This document shows, in pieces, positions 24,186 through 32,386 of a DNA stretch of 43,683 nt. The position numbers were made by a program, and so were the translations under genes. Numbering within the stretch: position 1 is the first letter of the stretch; each line of letters begins with the position of its first letter. The DNA is from a virus. A model generated the notes under the pieces. It worked only from the letters and a program-made list of their open reading frames with translations. It was not told the origin of the DNA and did no database searches. The stretch lies in IMG/VR virus record IMGVR_UViG_3300025282_000076, positions 1 to 43,683 of that record; one strand, 5' to 3'.

Positions 24186-27110
24186 ATGTCAGTTAAAAAG
24201 TACAGATTCGTATCCCCCGGGGTTTTTGTCAGCGAGATTGATAACTCCCAAGTCCCAGCCTCCCCTGCAGGTCTCGGACCCGTCGTCATCGGAACGGCCG
24301 AGAAAGGACCCTCCCTTCGCCCCACTACAGTTAATTCTTTTGAAGAATTCGTCAATGTATTCGGAACTCCTGCTCCTGGTGGCGCCGGCGACGATGTATG
24401 GCGAGAAGGCACGAACAAATCTGCTCCTACTTATGGCGCATATGCTGCACAAGCATACTTGCGCAACAGCGCCCCTCTAACATATATTCGCCTCCTGGGC
24501 GCCCAGACTACCGCCAACGGTGGTCCTGCTGCCGGCAGCGACGGCGAAGCAGGTTGGAGTAAGACAACGGCTTATGGTCTGTATATCTTTGCAGACGCCT
24601 CGGGCTCCAGCAGCTCGCAGTTGAGCGGCGCGCTTGCAGCCATCTTCTACTGCAACGCTGGCACAGAGGTAATGCTCTCCGGCGCGGTAGCAACATCCGC
24701 CTCATACGCGGGTCTGACCGGCGTCCAACTCAGTGCTTCTAGTTTCCAGGACTCCCGCATTGTGGTCGGCGATACTGGGACAGACTATGAGTTCAAGGTA
24801 GCTATAACGAACGCTAGTGGCAGCGATGACGCCATCACGAGCTATACCTGTAACTTCAATGAGAACTCCTCCCGCTATATCCGCAAGGTATTCAATACGA
24901 ATCCACAGAAGACTAATCCAAACGTTGCAGCCCAGGGCACAGCGCTCCAGTATTTCTTGGGTGAAACATTTGATCGCCACCTCAAGGCTAATGTATCGGC
25001 AGCCGATATTGCTGCATCCGCCACCGGTCGCACCCTAGGCGCCACCTGCCCTATTGCCAACTCCGACGCCGACGGCGGAGATTTCGCAGGACATTCAGCG
25101 CAGTCGGCTCAATCGCCTACTATTATCTCCAGCCGCCTTTCCCCTACGGATGGTCCTACGAGCCTGTTTACAATTCACGCTCTAAACATCCCCGGAGATT
25201 GGACAAACCGCAATATTAAGGTCTCCATTCAGGATATCAAGCGTTCCACCAATAATGAGAATACCTATGGATCCTTCAGTGTTGTCGTTCGCGCCCTGAG
25301 TGACTCTGATAATGTGGTACGTGTCATTGAGCAGTTTGACGAGTGCGATCTCAACCCAGATTCCCTTAACTATGTTGCCCGCAAGATCGGCGACAAGTAT
25401 CAGGACTGGAACGAAGACGAGCGCCGCTACATTGAGAAGGGTGACTACCTTAACAACTCCAAGTACATCCGCGTTGCTATGAACTCTAACGTTGATGCTG
25501 GTCTCACCAACCCCTCCTTGGTGCCTTTCGGCTTCCAAGGAATGGTTAAGTATGATGATGAAGAAACGGTAAAAGCCGACGCTGGCGTAGGCAATTGGGC
25601 AAGTGGTTCCATGGACGCTGGTTTCTTCCCAACACCGCGCCCGGATCTGTCTTGGTCTTCGGGCTCCGTTTTTGCTCTCACTGGCGACGCTGCTTGGCTC
25701 GCAGGCGCCGGAGCACCACAGGTCAAAGCCTTGTATCCTGCTCCTGAACTCCGCGTCAGCGCTTCGGCCGGTAACTTAAGCAACCAAACAGATGCTTACT
25801 TCGGCTATCAGACCACTCAGACTGCTGGCGGCACAGTATTTGATAAGTCAAATATTGACCTTCTGCGTCCACGTGGCGGTATGGTTAGCGATATGTTTGC
25901 CGGCGCATCAGCTGGTCTGCGTGAGGAATCCGTAGAATTCACTCTTGATGATATCTCGGGATCTGACGGTATCTGGATCAGTGGTTCGCACGCCTTGGCT
26001 ATCGGCGGCACCGGTGGCGGCTCACTTACTCGCGCCAATGGCGCCATCAGTGGCGTTCTGGACCAGGGCTTTGACCGCTTTACGGTGCCCGTATACGGTG
26101 GCTTTGACGGTGTTAACATCACCGAGATGGACCCCTTCAACAGCAGCACGCGCACATTGCCAACAGACGCGACGGACAAGAGCAGCTACGCTTTCAATAC
26201 CCTCCGCCGCGCAATTGATGCAGTCGCGGATCCTGAGGTTGTACAGATGAACTTGGCAACAGTCCCAGGATTGCGCCAAGAGAGCCTTACCACGCAGCTG
26301 ATTAATACCTGCGAGGACCGTGCAGATGCTCTGGCAATCATTGACTTGCCACAGGGTTATATCCCACGAGCACAGAGCAACGCGTCCGCTGCATCACGCC
26401 GCGGCAACACGGCTACCTCCGTTACAGAGGCTGTAAACGGTCTCCGTTCGCGAGGACTCAACTCCTCCTACGGTTGCACCTACTACCCATGGGTTCGCGG
26501 ACGCGACACCCTGAACGGCGCTGACGTATGGCTCCCACCATCCATCCCTGCTTTGGGTACTTTCTCTAGCTCCCAGCGTAAGACGCAGGTCTGGTTCGCA
26601 CCAGCCGGCTTCAACCGCGGTGGTCTGACAGAAGGTTCCGCCGGCATCCCAGTCGTAGACGTAGCTCACCAGCTGCGCCGCAAGGACCGTGATGACCTCT
26701 ACACAGCGAACATCAACCCAATCGCCAAGTTCCCAGCAGAGGGTATCGTAATCTTCGGTCAGAAGACCCTGCAGGTTACTCCTTCCGCACTTGACCGTAT
26801 TAACGTTCGCCGCTTGATGATCTTCGTGAAGAAGCGCATTTCCCAGATTGCATCTGGCTTGCTCTTTGATCCAAACGTCAAGCAGACATGGCTGCGCTTT
26901 ACAGCACAGGTCAACCCATTCTTGGCCGATGTGAAAACAAACTTTGGTTTGTCGGACTTCAAGGTTGTCCTTGACAGCTCAACAACCACGCCAGAGTTGG
27001 TAGACAGAAATATCATGTATGCACAGATTTTCTTGAAGCCAACCCGAGCTATTGAGTACATTGCTATTGATTTCAATATCTCCCGTACTGGAGCAGCGTT
27101 CGAGGATTAA
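24186..27110 (+). CDS. Contractile tail sheath protein (T4 gp18-like)
   Basis: The product is 974 residues, much longer than T4 gp18 (659). The N-terminus YRFVSPGVFVSEIDNSQVP and GPVVIGTAEKGP is the classical sheath start, with strand residues that link neighbouring subunits. The C-terminal domain has INPIAKFPAEGIVIFGQKTL, INVRRLMIFVKKRI and WLRFTAQVNPFL, followed by the IEYIAIDFNISRTG ending, all typical of the family. The extra length lies in the middle (about 130-680), which is rich in Ala, Ser and Gly and probably forms surface-exposed protrusion domains. An SD (TAGGAG) precedes it and a hairpin follows. Its contraction drives the tube through the host envelope. Confidence 0.95.
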   Translation: MSVKKYRFVSPGVFVSEIDNSQVPASPAGLGPVVIGTAEKGPSLRPTTVNSFEEFVNVFGTPAPGGAGDDVWREGTNKSAPTYGAYAAQAYLRNSAPLTYIRLLGAQTTANGGPAAGSDGEAGWSKTTAYGLYIFADASGSSSSQLSGALAAIFYCNAGTEVMLSGAVATSASYAGLTGVQLSASSFQDSRIVVGDTGTDYEFKVAITNASGSDDAITSYTCNFNENSSRYIRKVFNTNPQKTNPNVAAQGTALQYFLGETFDRHLKANVSAADIAASATGRTLGATCPIANSDADGGDFAGHSAQSAQSPTIISSRLSPTDGPTSLFTIHALNIPGDWTNRNIKVSIQDIKRSTNNENTYGSFSVVVRALSDSDNVVRVIEQFDECDLNPDSLNYVARKIGDKYQDWNEDERRYIEKGDYLNNSKYIRVAMNSNVDAGLTNPSLVPFGFQGMVKYDDEETVKADAGVGNWASGSMDAGFFPTPRPDLSWSSGSVFALTGDAAWLAGAGAPQVKALYPAPELRVSASAGNLSNQTDAYFGYQTTQTAGGTVFDKSNIDLLRPRGGMVSDMFAGASAGLREESVEFTLDDISGSDGIWISGSHALAIGGTGGGSLTRANGAISGVLDQGFDRFTVPVYGGFDGVNITEMDPFNSSTRTLPTDATDKSSYAFNTLRRAIDAVADPEVVQMNLATVPGLRQESLTTQLINTCEDRADALAIIDLPQGYIPRAQSNASAASRRGNTATSVTEAVNGLRSRGLNSSYGCTYYPWVRGRDTLNGADVWLPPSIPALGTFSSSQRKTQVWFAPAGFNRGGLTEGSAGIPVVDVAHQLRRKDRDDLYTANINPIAKFPAEGIVIFGQKTLQVTPSALDRINVRRLMIFVKKRISQIASGLLFDPNVKQTWLRFTAQVNPFLADVKTNFGLSDFKVVLDSSTTTPELVDRNIMYAQIFLKPTRAIEYIAIDFNISRTGAAFED

Positions 27111-27115
27111 GAAAA

Positions 27116-27139
27116 TGAGGGAGGTTTACGCCTCCCTCA
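27116..27139 (+). terminator. Hairpin after the sheath gene (partial terminator or processing site)
   Basis: TGAGGGAGG (27116-27124) pairs perfectly with CCTCCCTCA (27131-27139) around a 6-nt loop. The tail CTATATAATATAAG has few U residues in a row, so termination may be partial. The same tail contains TATAAT and may serve as a promoter for the tube gene. Confidence 0.6.
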
Positions 27140-27173
27140 CTATATAATATAAGATCATTAGGAGATTACTTAA

Positions 27174-27749
27174 ATGCCATTTTGGACAAGCGCACTATCA
27201 GAACCACGGAGATCGCATCGCTTTTTGCTTTCTCTTCCAAACCTAACCTCAGCCGACCAGAGTCAGGCATACGAGCAGTATCTCGCCAAGTCGGTTACCA
27301 AGCCTTCTTTCCAGGTGAGTGACAAGGACCACAAGTTCCTTGGTAACACATATTACTATCCAGGTATTGTTACATGGCAGACAGTTTCGGCTGTGATTGT
27401 TAATGCAGTCAATCCAGATGGTAATAAGGTTATCTATGATGCTCTAGAGAAGTCAGGATATCTCATGCCCACCACCCAGCAGGAAGTCTTTGACAACGCT
27501 GCTCAGGCTCCCGGTACCGTTAACAAGGCAGATGCAGTGCGTGCACTTGGTAACGTGATTATTGAAGAGCTAAATGGTGACGGCGGACTCATTGGTACCT
27601 GGACCCTGCAGAACGCATTCATCACAGACGCAAAGTTTGGCGATCTTAACTATGATAATGATGATTTACTTAACATTGATCTGACTTTCCGGTATGATTG
27701 GGCTGAGTATGTCTCTGGTCCTGCAGTTGCAGCAGCTACGGAACTCTAA
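27174..27749 (+). CDS. Tail tube protein (T4 gp19-like)
   Basis: The product is 191 residues (T4 gp19 is 163). The N-terminus PFWTSALSEPRRSHRFLLSL leads into a beta-rich core (YYPGIVTWQTVSAVIVN). The C-terminal LIGTWTLQNAFITDAKFGDL then LLNIDLTFRYDWAEY is the typical end of contractile-tail tube proteins. The order sheath then tube matches T4. It would stack in hexameric rings around the tape measure to form the DNA channel. The SD is TTAGGAG. Confidence 0.9.
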   Translation: MPFWTSALSEPRRSHRFLLSLPNLTSADQSQAYEQYLAKSVTKPSFQVSDKDHKFLGNTYYYPGIVTWQTVSAVIVNAVNPDGNKVIYDALEKSGYLMPTTQQEVFDNAAQAPGTVNKADAVRALGNVIIEELNGDGGLIGTWTLQNAFITDAKFGDLNYDNDDLLNIDLTFRYDWAEYVSGPAVAAATEL

Positions 27750-27768
27750 GATCGAAAGAAGGTGACTT

Positions 27769-28614
27769 TTGTCCAGAAGAAATAATGATGAGCGGCTTGG
27801 CGCACCGCACCCCGACGCGCCAACACCCCCAACACAGACCACTGGCGGAGATCTCTTTTCCTTTGTTAATCCCACAGAGTTTGTGGACCTCCCCAGCGGC
27901 GGCACATTGTATCCTAGTGGGCATCCCCTACATAATGTTGAAACAGTAGAGATTCGCCACATGACAGCCAAGGAGGAGGATATCCTTACTTCGGAGACTC
28001 TGTTGCGCAGAGGACTGGCCATTGATAAATTGGTTGAGTCTGTTTTGGTTGATAAGAGCTTACACCCTTCCACGCTTTTAGTCGGAGATAAGAACGCTAT
28101 CTTGGTTGCTTCACGAATCACTGGCTTTGGCACTATTTACGACGCCACTGTAGGATGCCCTGAGTGCCTGGAGCAACAGACAGAGACGTTTGATCTTGGA
28201 GCAATCCAAAATAAGACTGTTGATACCACCGGAGCAGAGGTTACGCCCGAAGGTACCTATATCTTCCCACTTCCCGTGACGGGAGTCGATATTGAGATTA
28301 AGCTCTTGACTTCCGGAGACGAGACAAGGATTACTCAGACCGTTGCAAACCGTAAGAAGAATAACCTTCCAGAGACCAATAGTACACTTTTACTTAAAGC
28401 TCTGGTTGTTTCGGCTAACGGCGTCACAGATCCCTCTCAGCTTACGCGCTTTGCCGATGTGATGCCTTTGCAAGATGCACAACACATTCGTGGCATGTAT
28501 CAGCAGCTCCGCCCAGATGTGGATATGTCCCTACCCTTTAACTGCTCTAAGTGCTCCTATGACGGGGAGGTGACGATGCCCTTGACGGCAGACTTTTTTT
28601 GGCCTAAGCGATAG
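27769..28614 (+). CDS. gp26/gp51-type baseplate or tail assembly protein (T4_baseplate family), zero-frame product
   Basis: The product is 281 residues from a TTG start with GAAAGAAGGTG upstream. Early residues FVDLPSGGTLYPSGHPL and RHMTAKEEDILTSETLLRRG are the hallmark of T4 gp26-type proteins (T4 gp26 is 208). Two CxxC pairs, CPEC near residue 129 and CSKC near 261, probably bind one zinc. The zero-frame end is DFFWPKR. The gene lies between tube and tape measure, where many tailed phages have a tail-assembly chaperone with a frameshifted extension. Just before the stop are seven T residues (28594-28600), and an unused frame continues downstream; see the next entry. It probably acts in assembly of the baseplate hub or tail. 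Confidence 0.75.
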   Translation: MSRRNNDERLGAPHPDAPTPPTQTTGGDLFSFVNPTEFVDLPSGGTLYPSGHPLHNVETVEIRHMTAKEEDILTSETLLRRGLAIDKLVESVLVDKSLHPSTLLVGDKNAILVASRITGFGTIYDATVGCPECLEQQTETFDLGAIQNKTVDTTGAEVTPEGTYIFPLPVTGVDIEIKLLTSGDETRITQTVANRKKNNLPETNSTLLLKALVVSANGVTDPSQLTRFADVMPLQDAQHIRGMYQQLRPDVDMSLPFNCSKCSYDGEVTMPLTADFFWPKR

Positions 28615-28786
28615 TTATCAAGCAGGCGTTTACGAAGAGTTCTTTACGCTTAAACACTATGGTGGATGGTCATTTGTAGAGGCATATAATTTGCCCGTCC
28701 CCCTAAGACGCTGGTTTGTTGAGAGAATCGTAAAAGAGTATAAGAAACAAAATGAAGAATTAGAAAGAGCAAGCCGCGGCAGTTAG
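28601..28786 (+). CDS. Out-of-frame C-terminal extension of the gp26-like gene (+1 or -2 frameshift, or homopolymer error)
   Basis: This is a 61-codon frame in the +1 frame relative to the gp26-like gene. It reads GLSDSYQAGVYEEFFTLKHY, then GGWSFVEAYNLPVPLRRWFV and a charged helix, which looks like real protein. It contains no ATG, GTG or TTG until TTG at 28691, already within the conserved-looking part, and its upstream end is closed by a stop at 28583-28585. It can therefore hardly be translated alone. Slippage on TTT TTT T (28594-28600) would give a 338-339-residue fusion. Alternatively the genome really has six T residues and the two parts are one gene. The stop codon lies in the loop of the downstream hairpin. 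Confidence 0.6.
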   Translation, partial: GLSDSYQAGVYEEFFTLKHYGGWSFVEAYNLPVPLRRWFVERIVKEYKKQNEELERASRGS

Positions 28787-28800
28787 TTGCGGCTTTTGCT
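28771..28800 (+). terminator. Hairpin terminator between the frameshift extension and the next gene
   Basis: AAGCCGC (28771-28777) pairs with GCGGCTT (28789-28795) around an 11-nt loop, followed by TTGCT. The stem overlaps the last codons of the extension frame. A CTATTTA motif follows at 28809. Confidence 0.6.
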
Positions 28801-28808
28801 ATAACAGA

Positions 28809-28817
28809 CTATTTATA
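28809..28817 (+). promoter_or_regulatory. CTATTTATA motif upstream of the 28838 gene
   Basis: CTATTTATA lies 29 nt before the ATG, just downstream of a terminator hairpin. Its reverse complement, TATAAATAG, contains the T4 late -10 octamer TATAAATA, but on the opposite strand. It is the closest of the set to that sequence. Confidence 0.4.
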
Positions 28818-28837
28818 TTGCTGGCAGAGGATATCCC

Positions 28838-29167
28838 ATGGACGAAAAGAAGATTCACCTTAAACTAAACCAAAAGAACGACGCACTTCTTAAGGAAGAT
28901 GCATACACTGATTTTGCTGTGGACGTTAACTGGATTATGAGATCCCTATATATGGGACCAGCAGCTAGCGCTAAGATTCAACTCTCGGGAAGCCCCGATC
29001 AAATCATGGCATTCTTTAAGGCACTGCAGAGTGAGAAGCGCTATATGGATTCCTATATGCGTCATGGCTTGGATAGTGCAGGTGCTATGACATCCAAATA
29101 TGATCTAGACCGATCCGTCCGCAACTTTGAAATGGAAACTGGCTTAAAGTGGCCATTTAAAAACTAG
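28838..29167 (+). CDS. Unknown small protein before the tape measure
   Basis: The product is 109 residues. It appears alpha/beta: LNQKNDALLKEDAYTDFAVD, then a helix with WIMRSLYMG, then IQLSGSPDQIMAFFKALQSE and a C-terminal charged helix ending GLKWPFKN. There is no cysteine or membrane segment. Position between the gp26-like gene and the tape measure, 13 nt before the latter, suggests a tail assembly factor such as a tape-measure chaperone. No family is recognised. Confidence 0.65.
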   Translation: MDEKKIHLKLNQKNDALLKEDAYTDFAVDVNWIMRSLYMGPAASAKIQLSGSPDQIMAFFKALQSEKRYMDSYMRHGLDSAGAMTSKYDLDRSVRNFEMETGLKWPFKN

Positions 29168-29180
29168 AGGTCGTTAGCTA

Positions 29181-31163
29181 ATGGACGCAGCCACACTCAA
29201 CAAGCTCATAGCAGCCTTAGAAGCCAATACCGCCGCGCAATCTGGGGGTTCTGGTGGTGATGGAGCTTCCGGCTCCGGCGCCGCTCAGAGACGCAGCGCT
29301 GGTCTGGAAGGGATGGACGCCGCTGAAGCCCGCCTCGAAGCCGCAAAATTAGAGGAAGAACTTAAGTCACTCAAAAGCTCCTATGACGGACTCTACAGAA
29401 GTATCAGTCAGGGTAATGACATTCGTGAAAAGGAAATAGAATTAGCCATAGCCAAAGCGACTGCCGACGGCAAGAGCGCCGCCGAAATTAAAAAACTAAC
29501 TGATCGATATAAGGCACTGGAAGCCCAAACATCTGCAGCGTCACAACTAACCCAGACAGCCCAGAAGGCAACTGGATTAACTCTTGACTCAACAAGTGAG
29601 AAATTTGTAAAGCTTGGTCAAGATATGGCAAACGTTCGTTCATCCGGCGGCAGTCTTGTTAAAACCTTTGGAGGCGTAGCTAAATCCCTCGGCGCCCGGG
29701 CTCTTATGAAGCCATTCGAACTATTGGTTTCGCAAACCATAGCTCTCGCCGTAGCCCAAGATGAGGTAATTTCTCAGTTCCGCAAAGCAACCGGCGCCAC
29801 AAAAGAATATAATTACGAGATAACACAGCTGGAGCGCAGAAACTTTGCAGCCGGTGTCTCTATCCAGGAATCCGGAAAAGCCTTTGGGGATCTCTTTACC
29901 TCATTCTCAGCCTTTACGGAACTGAATCAAAGCGAACGAGCAGCAATTGGCGACACAGTTGCTGTACTGGGGGAGCTTGGCGTTAGCGCTCAGGTAAGCG
30001 GCAAGATCCTGGACCAGATGTACCGCGGATTAGGTATGTCCGCCAAGGATGCCAATGATGTTCTCCTAGATCTCGCGGGCTCTGCGCAAGCTCTCGGGGT
30101 GCCGATGTCCAAGATGTCAGCAGACTTCTCCTCTGCCTTTGGTGAGCTGTCAAAATATGGAGACGAAGCCATTGACGTCTTCAAGGAACTCTCAGTTATA
30201 TCCAAGAGTACAGGTATGGAAGTTAACCGTCTCATTCAGATTACTCAGCAGTTTGAGACCTTTGATGGCGCCGCAACATCTGTTGGCAAGCTCAACGCCA
30301 TCCTAGGCGGACCGTACTTGAACTCCATTGATATGTTAAACGCATCTGAAGAAGAGAGAGTTAGAATCCTCCGAGATCAGGTGGCGGTGTCAGGTCTGCA
30401 GTTTGAGCAACTTGGCCGGTATGAAAAGAAAACCATCGCTTCCGCCCTTGGCGTTAGTGTTGACGAAGCACAGCGTCTCCTGGGACTCTCTGAGGAGCAA
30501 TATAAACTGGACGCCCTCAGTCAACAACAGGCTGCAGACCTTGCTAAAGAAGCAATGTCCATAAAAGACGAACTGAAGTCTGCTATTATGGGTCTTGCTG
30601 TAGATTTACGCCCCCTCATAGATGGCGTAATAGTGCCTTTGATTAGGGGCTTTGGACAGATAGCGATAAAAATCGGTCAGGGCATTAATGCTGTCGGTCA
30701 GTTTAGTAAAGCAGCCCTCCTCGCGGCAGGTATAGCGTCTTTGATTGCTGCGCCCTTCACTGGTGGAGCCTCTCTCCTCGCTTTTGCTAAATTAGCAGCC
30801 ATCGGGGGTGCTACATTTGGAGTGATGAAGATGGGCATGCATAGGGGCGGCGGTCTTGTCGGCGCCAAAGACACCGGTCCCATCACACCCGGGTTTGCCG
30901 CGGGCGGAACAATCACAACCCAGCAGGCAGCCGTCCACCCAGGCGAAATGATCGTCACCGGCGGACAAGGCTCCGATGTTCTCAATAAAGAGCAGATTGC
31001 AGATATGATTTCTAAGGCTGTTGTAGCCGCCACAACAGCAGTGCAAGCACCCCCTCAGCAAATAGCTGTCTATGTTGGCCAAGAAAAGATTGACGAGCTA
31101 GTAGTTAAAGGTATAAACTCTCCTGCAGGGCAGGCAGCGTTCGCACCCTTCGGGAATGGATAA
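29181..31163 (+). CDS. Tail tape measure protein
   Basis: The product is 660 residues (T4 gp29 is 590). A Gly/Ser-rich N-terminal linker (~20-45) precedes a long coiled coil (~45-125). A helical central part contains segments such as GVSIQESGKAFGDLFTSFSA and LGELGVSAQVSGKILDQMYR that recur in tape measures of environmental myoviruses. A hydrophobic segment (LLAAGIASLIAAPFTGGASL, about 520-540) could insert into the host membrane. The C-terminus has GLVGAKDTGPITPGFAAGGT and VHPGEMIVT, typical of tape-measure ends. It would set tail length inside the tube and be released on infection. No peptidase or lysozyme motif is visible. Confidence 0.82.
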   Translation: MDAATLNKLIAALEANTAAQSGGSGGDGASGSGAAQRRSAGLEGMDAAEARLEAAKLEEELKSLKSSYDGLYRSISQGNDIREKEIELAIAKATADGKSAAEIKKLTDRYKALEAQTSAASQLTQTAQKATGLTLDSTSEKFVKLGQDMANVRSSGGSLVKTFGGVAKSLGARALMKPFELLVSQTIALAVAQDEVISQFRKATGATKEYNYEITQLERRNFAAGVSIQESGKAFGDLFTSFSAFTELNQSERAAIGDTVAVLGELGVSAQVSGKILDQMYRGLGMSAKDANDVLLDLAGSAQALGVPMSKMSADFSSAFGELSKYGDEAIDVFKELSVISKSTGMEVNRLIQITQQFETFDGAATSVGKLNAILGGPYLNSIDMLNASEEERVRILRDQVAVSGLQFEQLGRYEKKTIASALGVSVDEAQRLLGLSEEQYKLDALSQQQAADLAKEAMSIKDELKSAIMGLAVDLRPLIDGVIVPLIRGFGQIAIKIGQGINAVGQFSKAALLAAGIASLIAAPFTGGASLLAFAKLAAIGGATFGVMKMGMHRGGGLVGAKDTGPITPGFAAGGTITTQQAAVHPGEMIVTGGQGSDVLNKEQIADMISKAVVAATTAVQAPPQQIAVYVGQEKIDELVVKGINSPAGQAAFAPFGNG

Positions 31164-31170
31164 TTAGACT

Positions 31171-32019
31171 ATGCTAGCACCAACAAACGATACATTCTTT
31201 GGAATTCAAATCTTTCACCTTCCAACATCACGACCCGCTCAGAGCAAATATAATGCAGTAAGGTTCAGGGGATGGGTAACAAGCTTTTCAGATAAGTTTG
31301 ACTCAAATTGGAACGAAGAGCAAGTTTATGGACGCATGGATCCTTTAGCCACTTTCCAAAACACGAAGAGGACCATCTCTATGGCATTTGATGTGGTCTC
31401 GGAAGATGCCGCCATGGCGCGCCAAAACTTAGTAGACGTTAACAAGCTGATTACGTTCCTGTATCCTGTATATGAGGTTCACAACAAATCCCGGGGTCCG
31501 AGGGCATCATCAACTACCTTGAACGCCGCCCCCCTTCTGGGTCTGCGATGGACTAATCTGGTATCGGACGCCGCCACAGGTGATTATTTGGTGGGATATC
31601 TAAAGGGTGTAGATTACGCGCCAAAGATTGATGAAGGTGGATTTATTAACCAAGATAGGACCCTGATAGACGGCACGACGAGTATCATTACTACCAGCGG
31701 CGCCCCCGGAACCGAAGGGCAGACGATCAAGAAAGAGAAAGGAACCCAACGCGAGGCCAAAAACTATATCCCCAAGACCTTAAGCATCAATCTTAACTTC
31801 ACAGTCCTTCACACCCACCTCCCCGGCTGGACGAAATCTGGCAACGAAGGGCACTTTGTCTTCGGCGACGATAAGACCAATGGCAAGTTCCCGAACGCAT
31901 TCGGAGTTGTAGACGTCCAAAAGAAAATCCAAGTTCTTACAACAGATGAGAACGGCAAGCCGAAGTTTAAGGTGGAAACTGTTGGAGACTCCCTAGCCAC
32001 TAGTGTATTGAAGAAATAA
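31171..32019 (+). CDS. Baseplate or tail-tube-initiator protein
   Basis: The product is 282 residues and starts 7 nt after the tape measure stop. The N-terminal part has AVRFRGWVTSFSDKFDSNWN and EEQVYGRMDPLATFQNTKRT, then ISMAFDVVSED. The middle contains APLLGLRWTNLV and YLVGYLKGVDYAP, and the end of the fold is LSINLNFTVLHTHLPGW. This order of strands and the 'VYGRMDP...F.NT.R...F.V' pattern is seen in proteins that connect tube and baseplate (functional equivalents of T4 gp48/gp54). Direct likeness to either T4 protein is not visible, so the name stays general. The next gene encodes a LysM-type baseplate protein. Confidence 0.6.
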   Translation: MLAPTNDTFFGIQIFHLPTSRPAQSKYNAVRFRGWVTSFSDKFDSNWNEEQVYGRMDPLATFQNTKRTISMAFDVVSEDAAMARQNLVDVNKLITFLYPVYEVHNKSRGPRASSTTLNAAPLLGLRWTNLVSDAATGDYLVGYLKGVDYAPKIDEGGFINQDRTLIDGTTSIITTSGAPGTEGQTIKKEKGTQREAKNYIPKTLSINLNFTVLHTHLPGWTKSGNEGHFVFGDDKTNGKFPNAFGVVDVQKKIQVLTTDENGKPKFKVETVGDSLATSVLKK

Positions 32020-32036
32020 TAAGAGGACAGCCCGAG

Positions 32037-32381
32037 ATGACAAGAAGATATAATAATAGGCGAATCTTTACTAATAGGGACGATATTTATCAGTCTGCCC
32101 TAGAGAGGCGAGACCGCAAGTCTATTCGCCACTACAATACTCCCAAGTTTTCCTATCCCGACGAACTGGACCTAGACTCTATTACAAAACTAGACCATAT
32201 CTGGACAGTCGGGGACCGATTCTATAAATTAGCACATCAGTATTATGGCTCCTCCCGCTATTGGTGGGTAATAGCCTATTTTAACCAAACTCCTACAGAG
32301 GCGGATTTATCACTTGGCCAAGTTATCTTTATTCCTCTTCCCTTGGAGCGAGTACTGCGTGCCTATGAAAGTCGCGACTAA
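32037..32381 (+). CDS. LysM-like baseplate protein (gp53-type)
   Basis: The product is 114 residues. A basic, Arg/Tyr-rich N-terminus (~1-35) precedes a LysM-like domain: DHIWTVGDRFYKLAHQYYGS, SRYWWVIAYFNQ and LGQVIFIPLPLERVL. The core pattern is a 'V..GD....A...YG....W..I...N' helix pair closed by 'G..I.IP'. Small LysM-type proteins are standard in contractile-tail baseplates (T4 gp53 and XkdP-like proteins), where they help join tube and baseplate. It lies between the tube-initiator candidate and the large baseplate gene. Confidence 0.7.
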   Translation: MTRRYNNRRIFTNRDDIYQSALERRDRKSIRHYNTPKFSYPDELDLDSITKLDHIWTVGDRFYKLAHQYYGSSRYWWVIAYFNQTPTEADLSLGQVIFIPLPLERVLRAYESRD

Positions 32382-32386
32382 GAACC

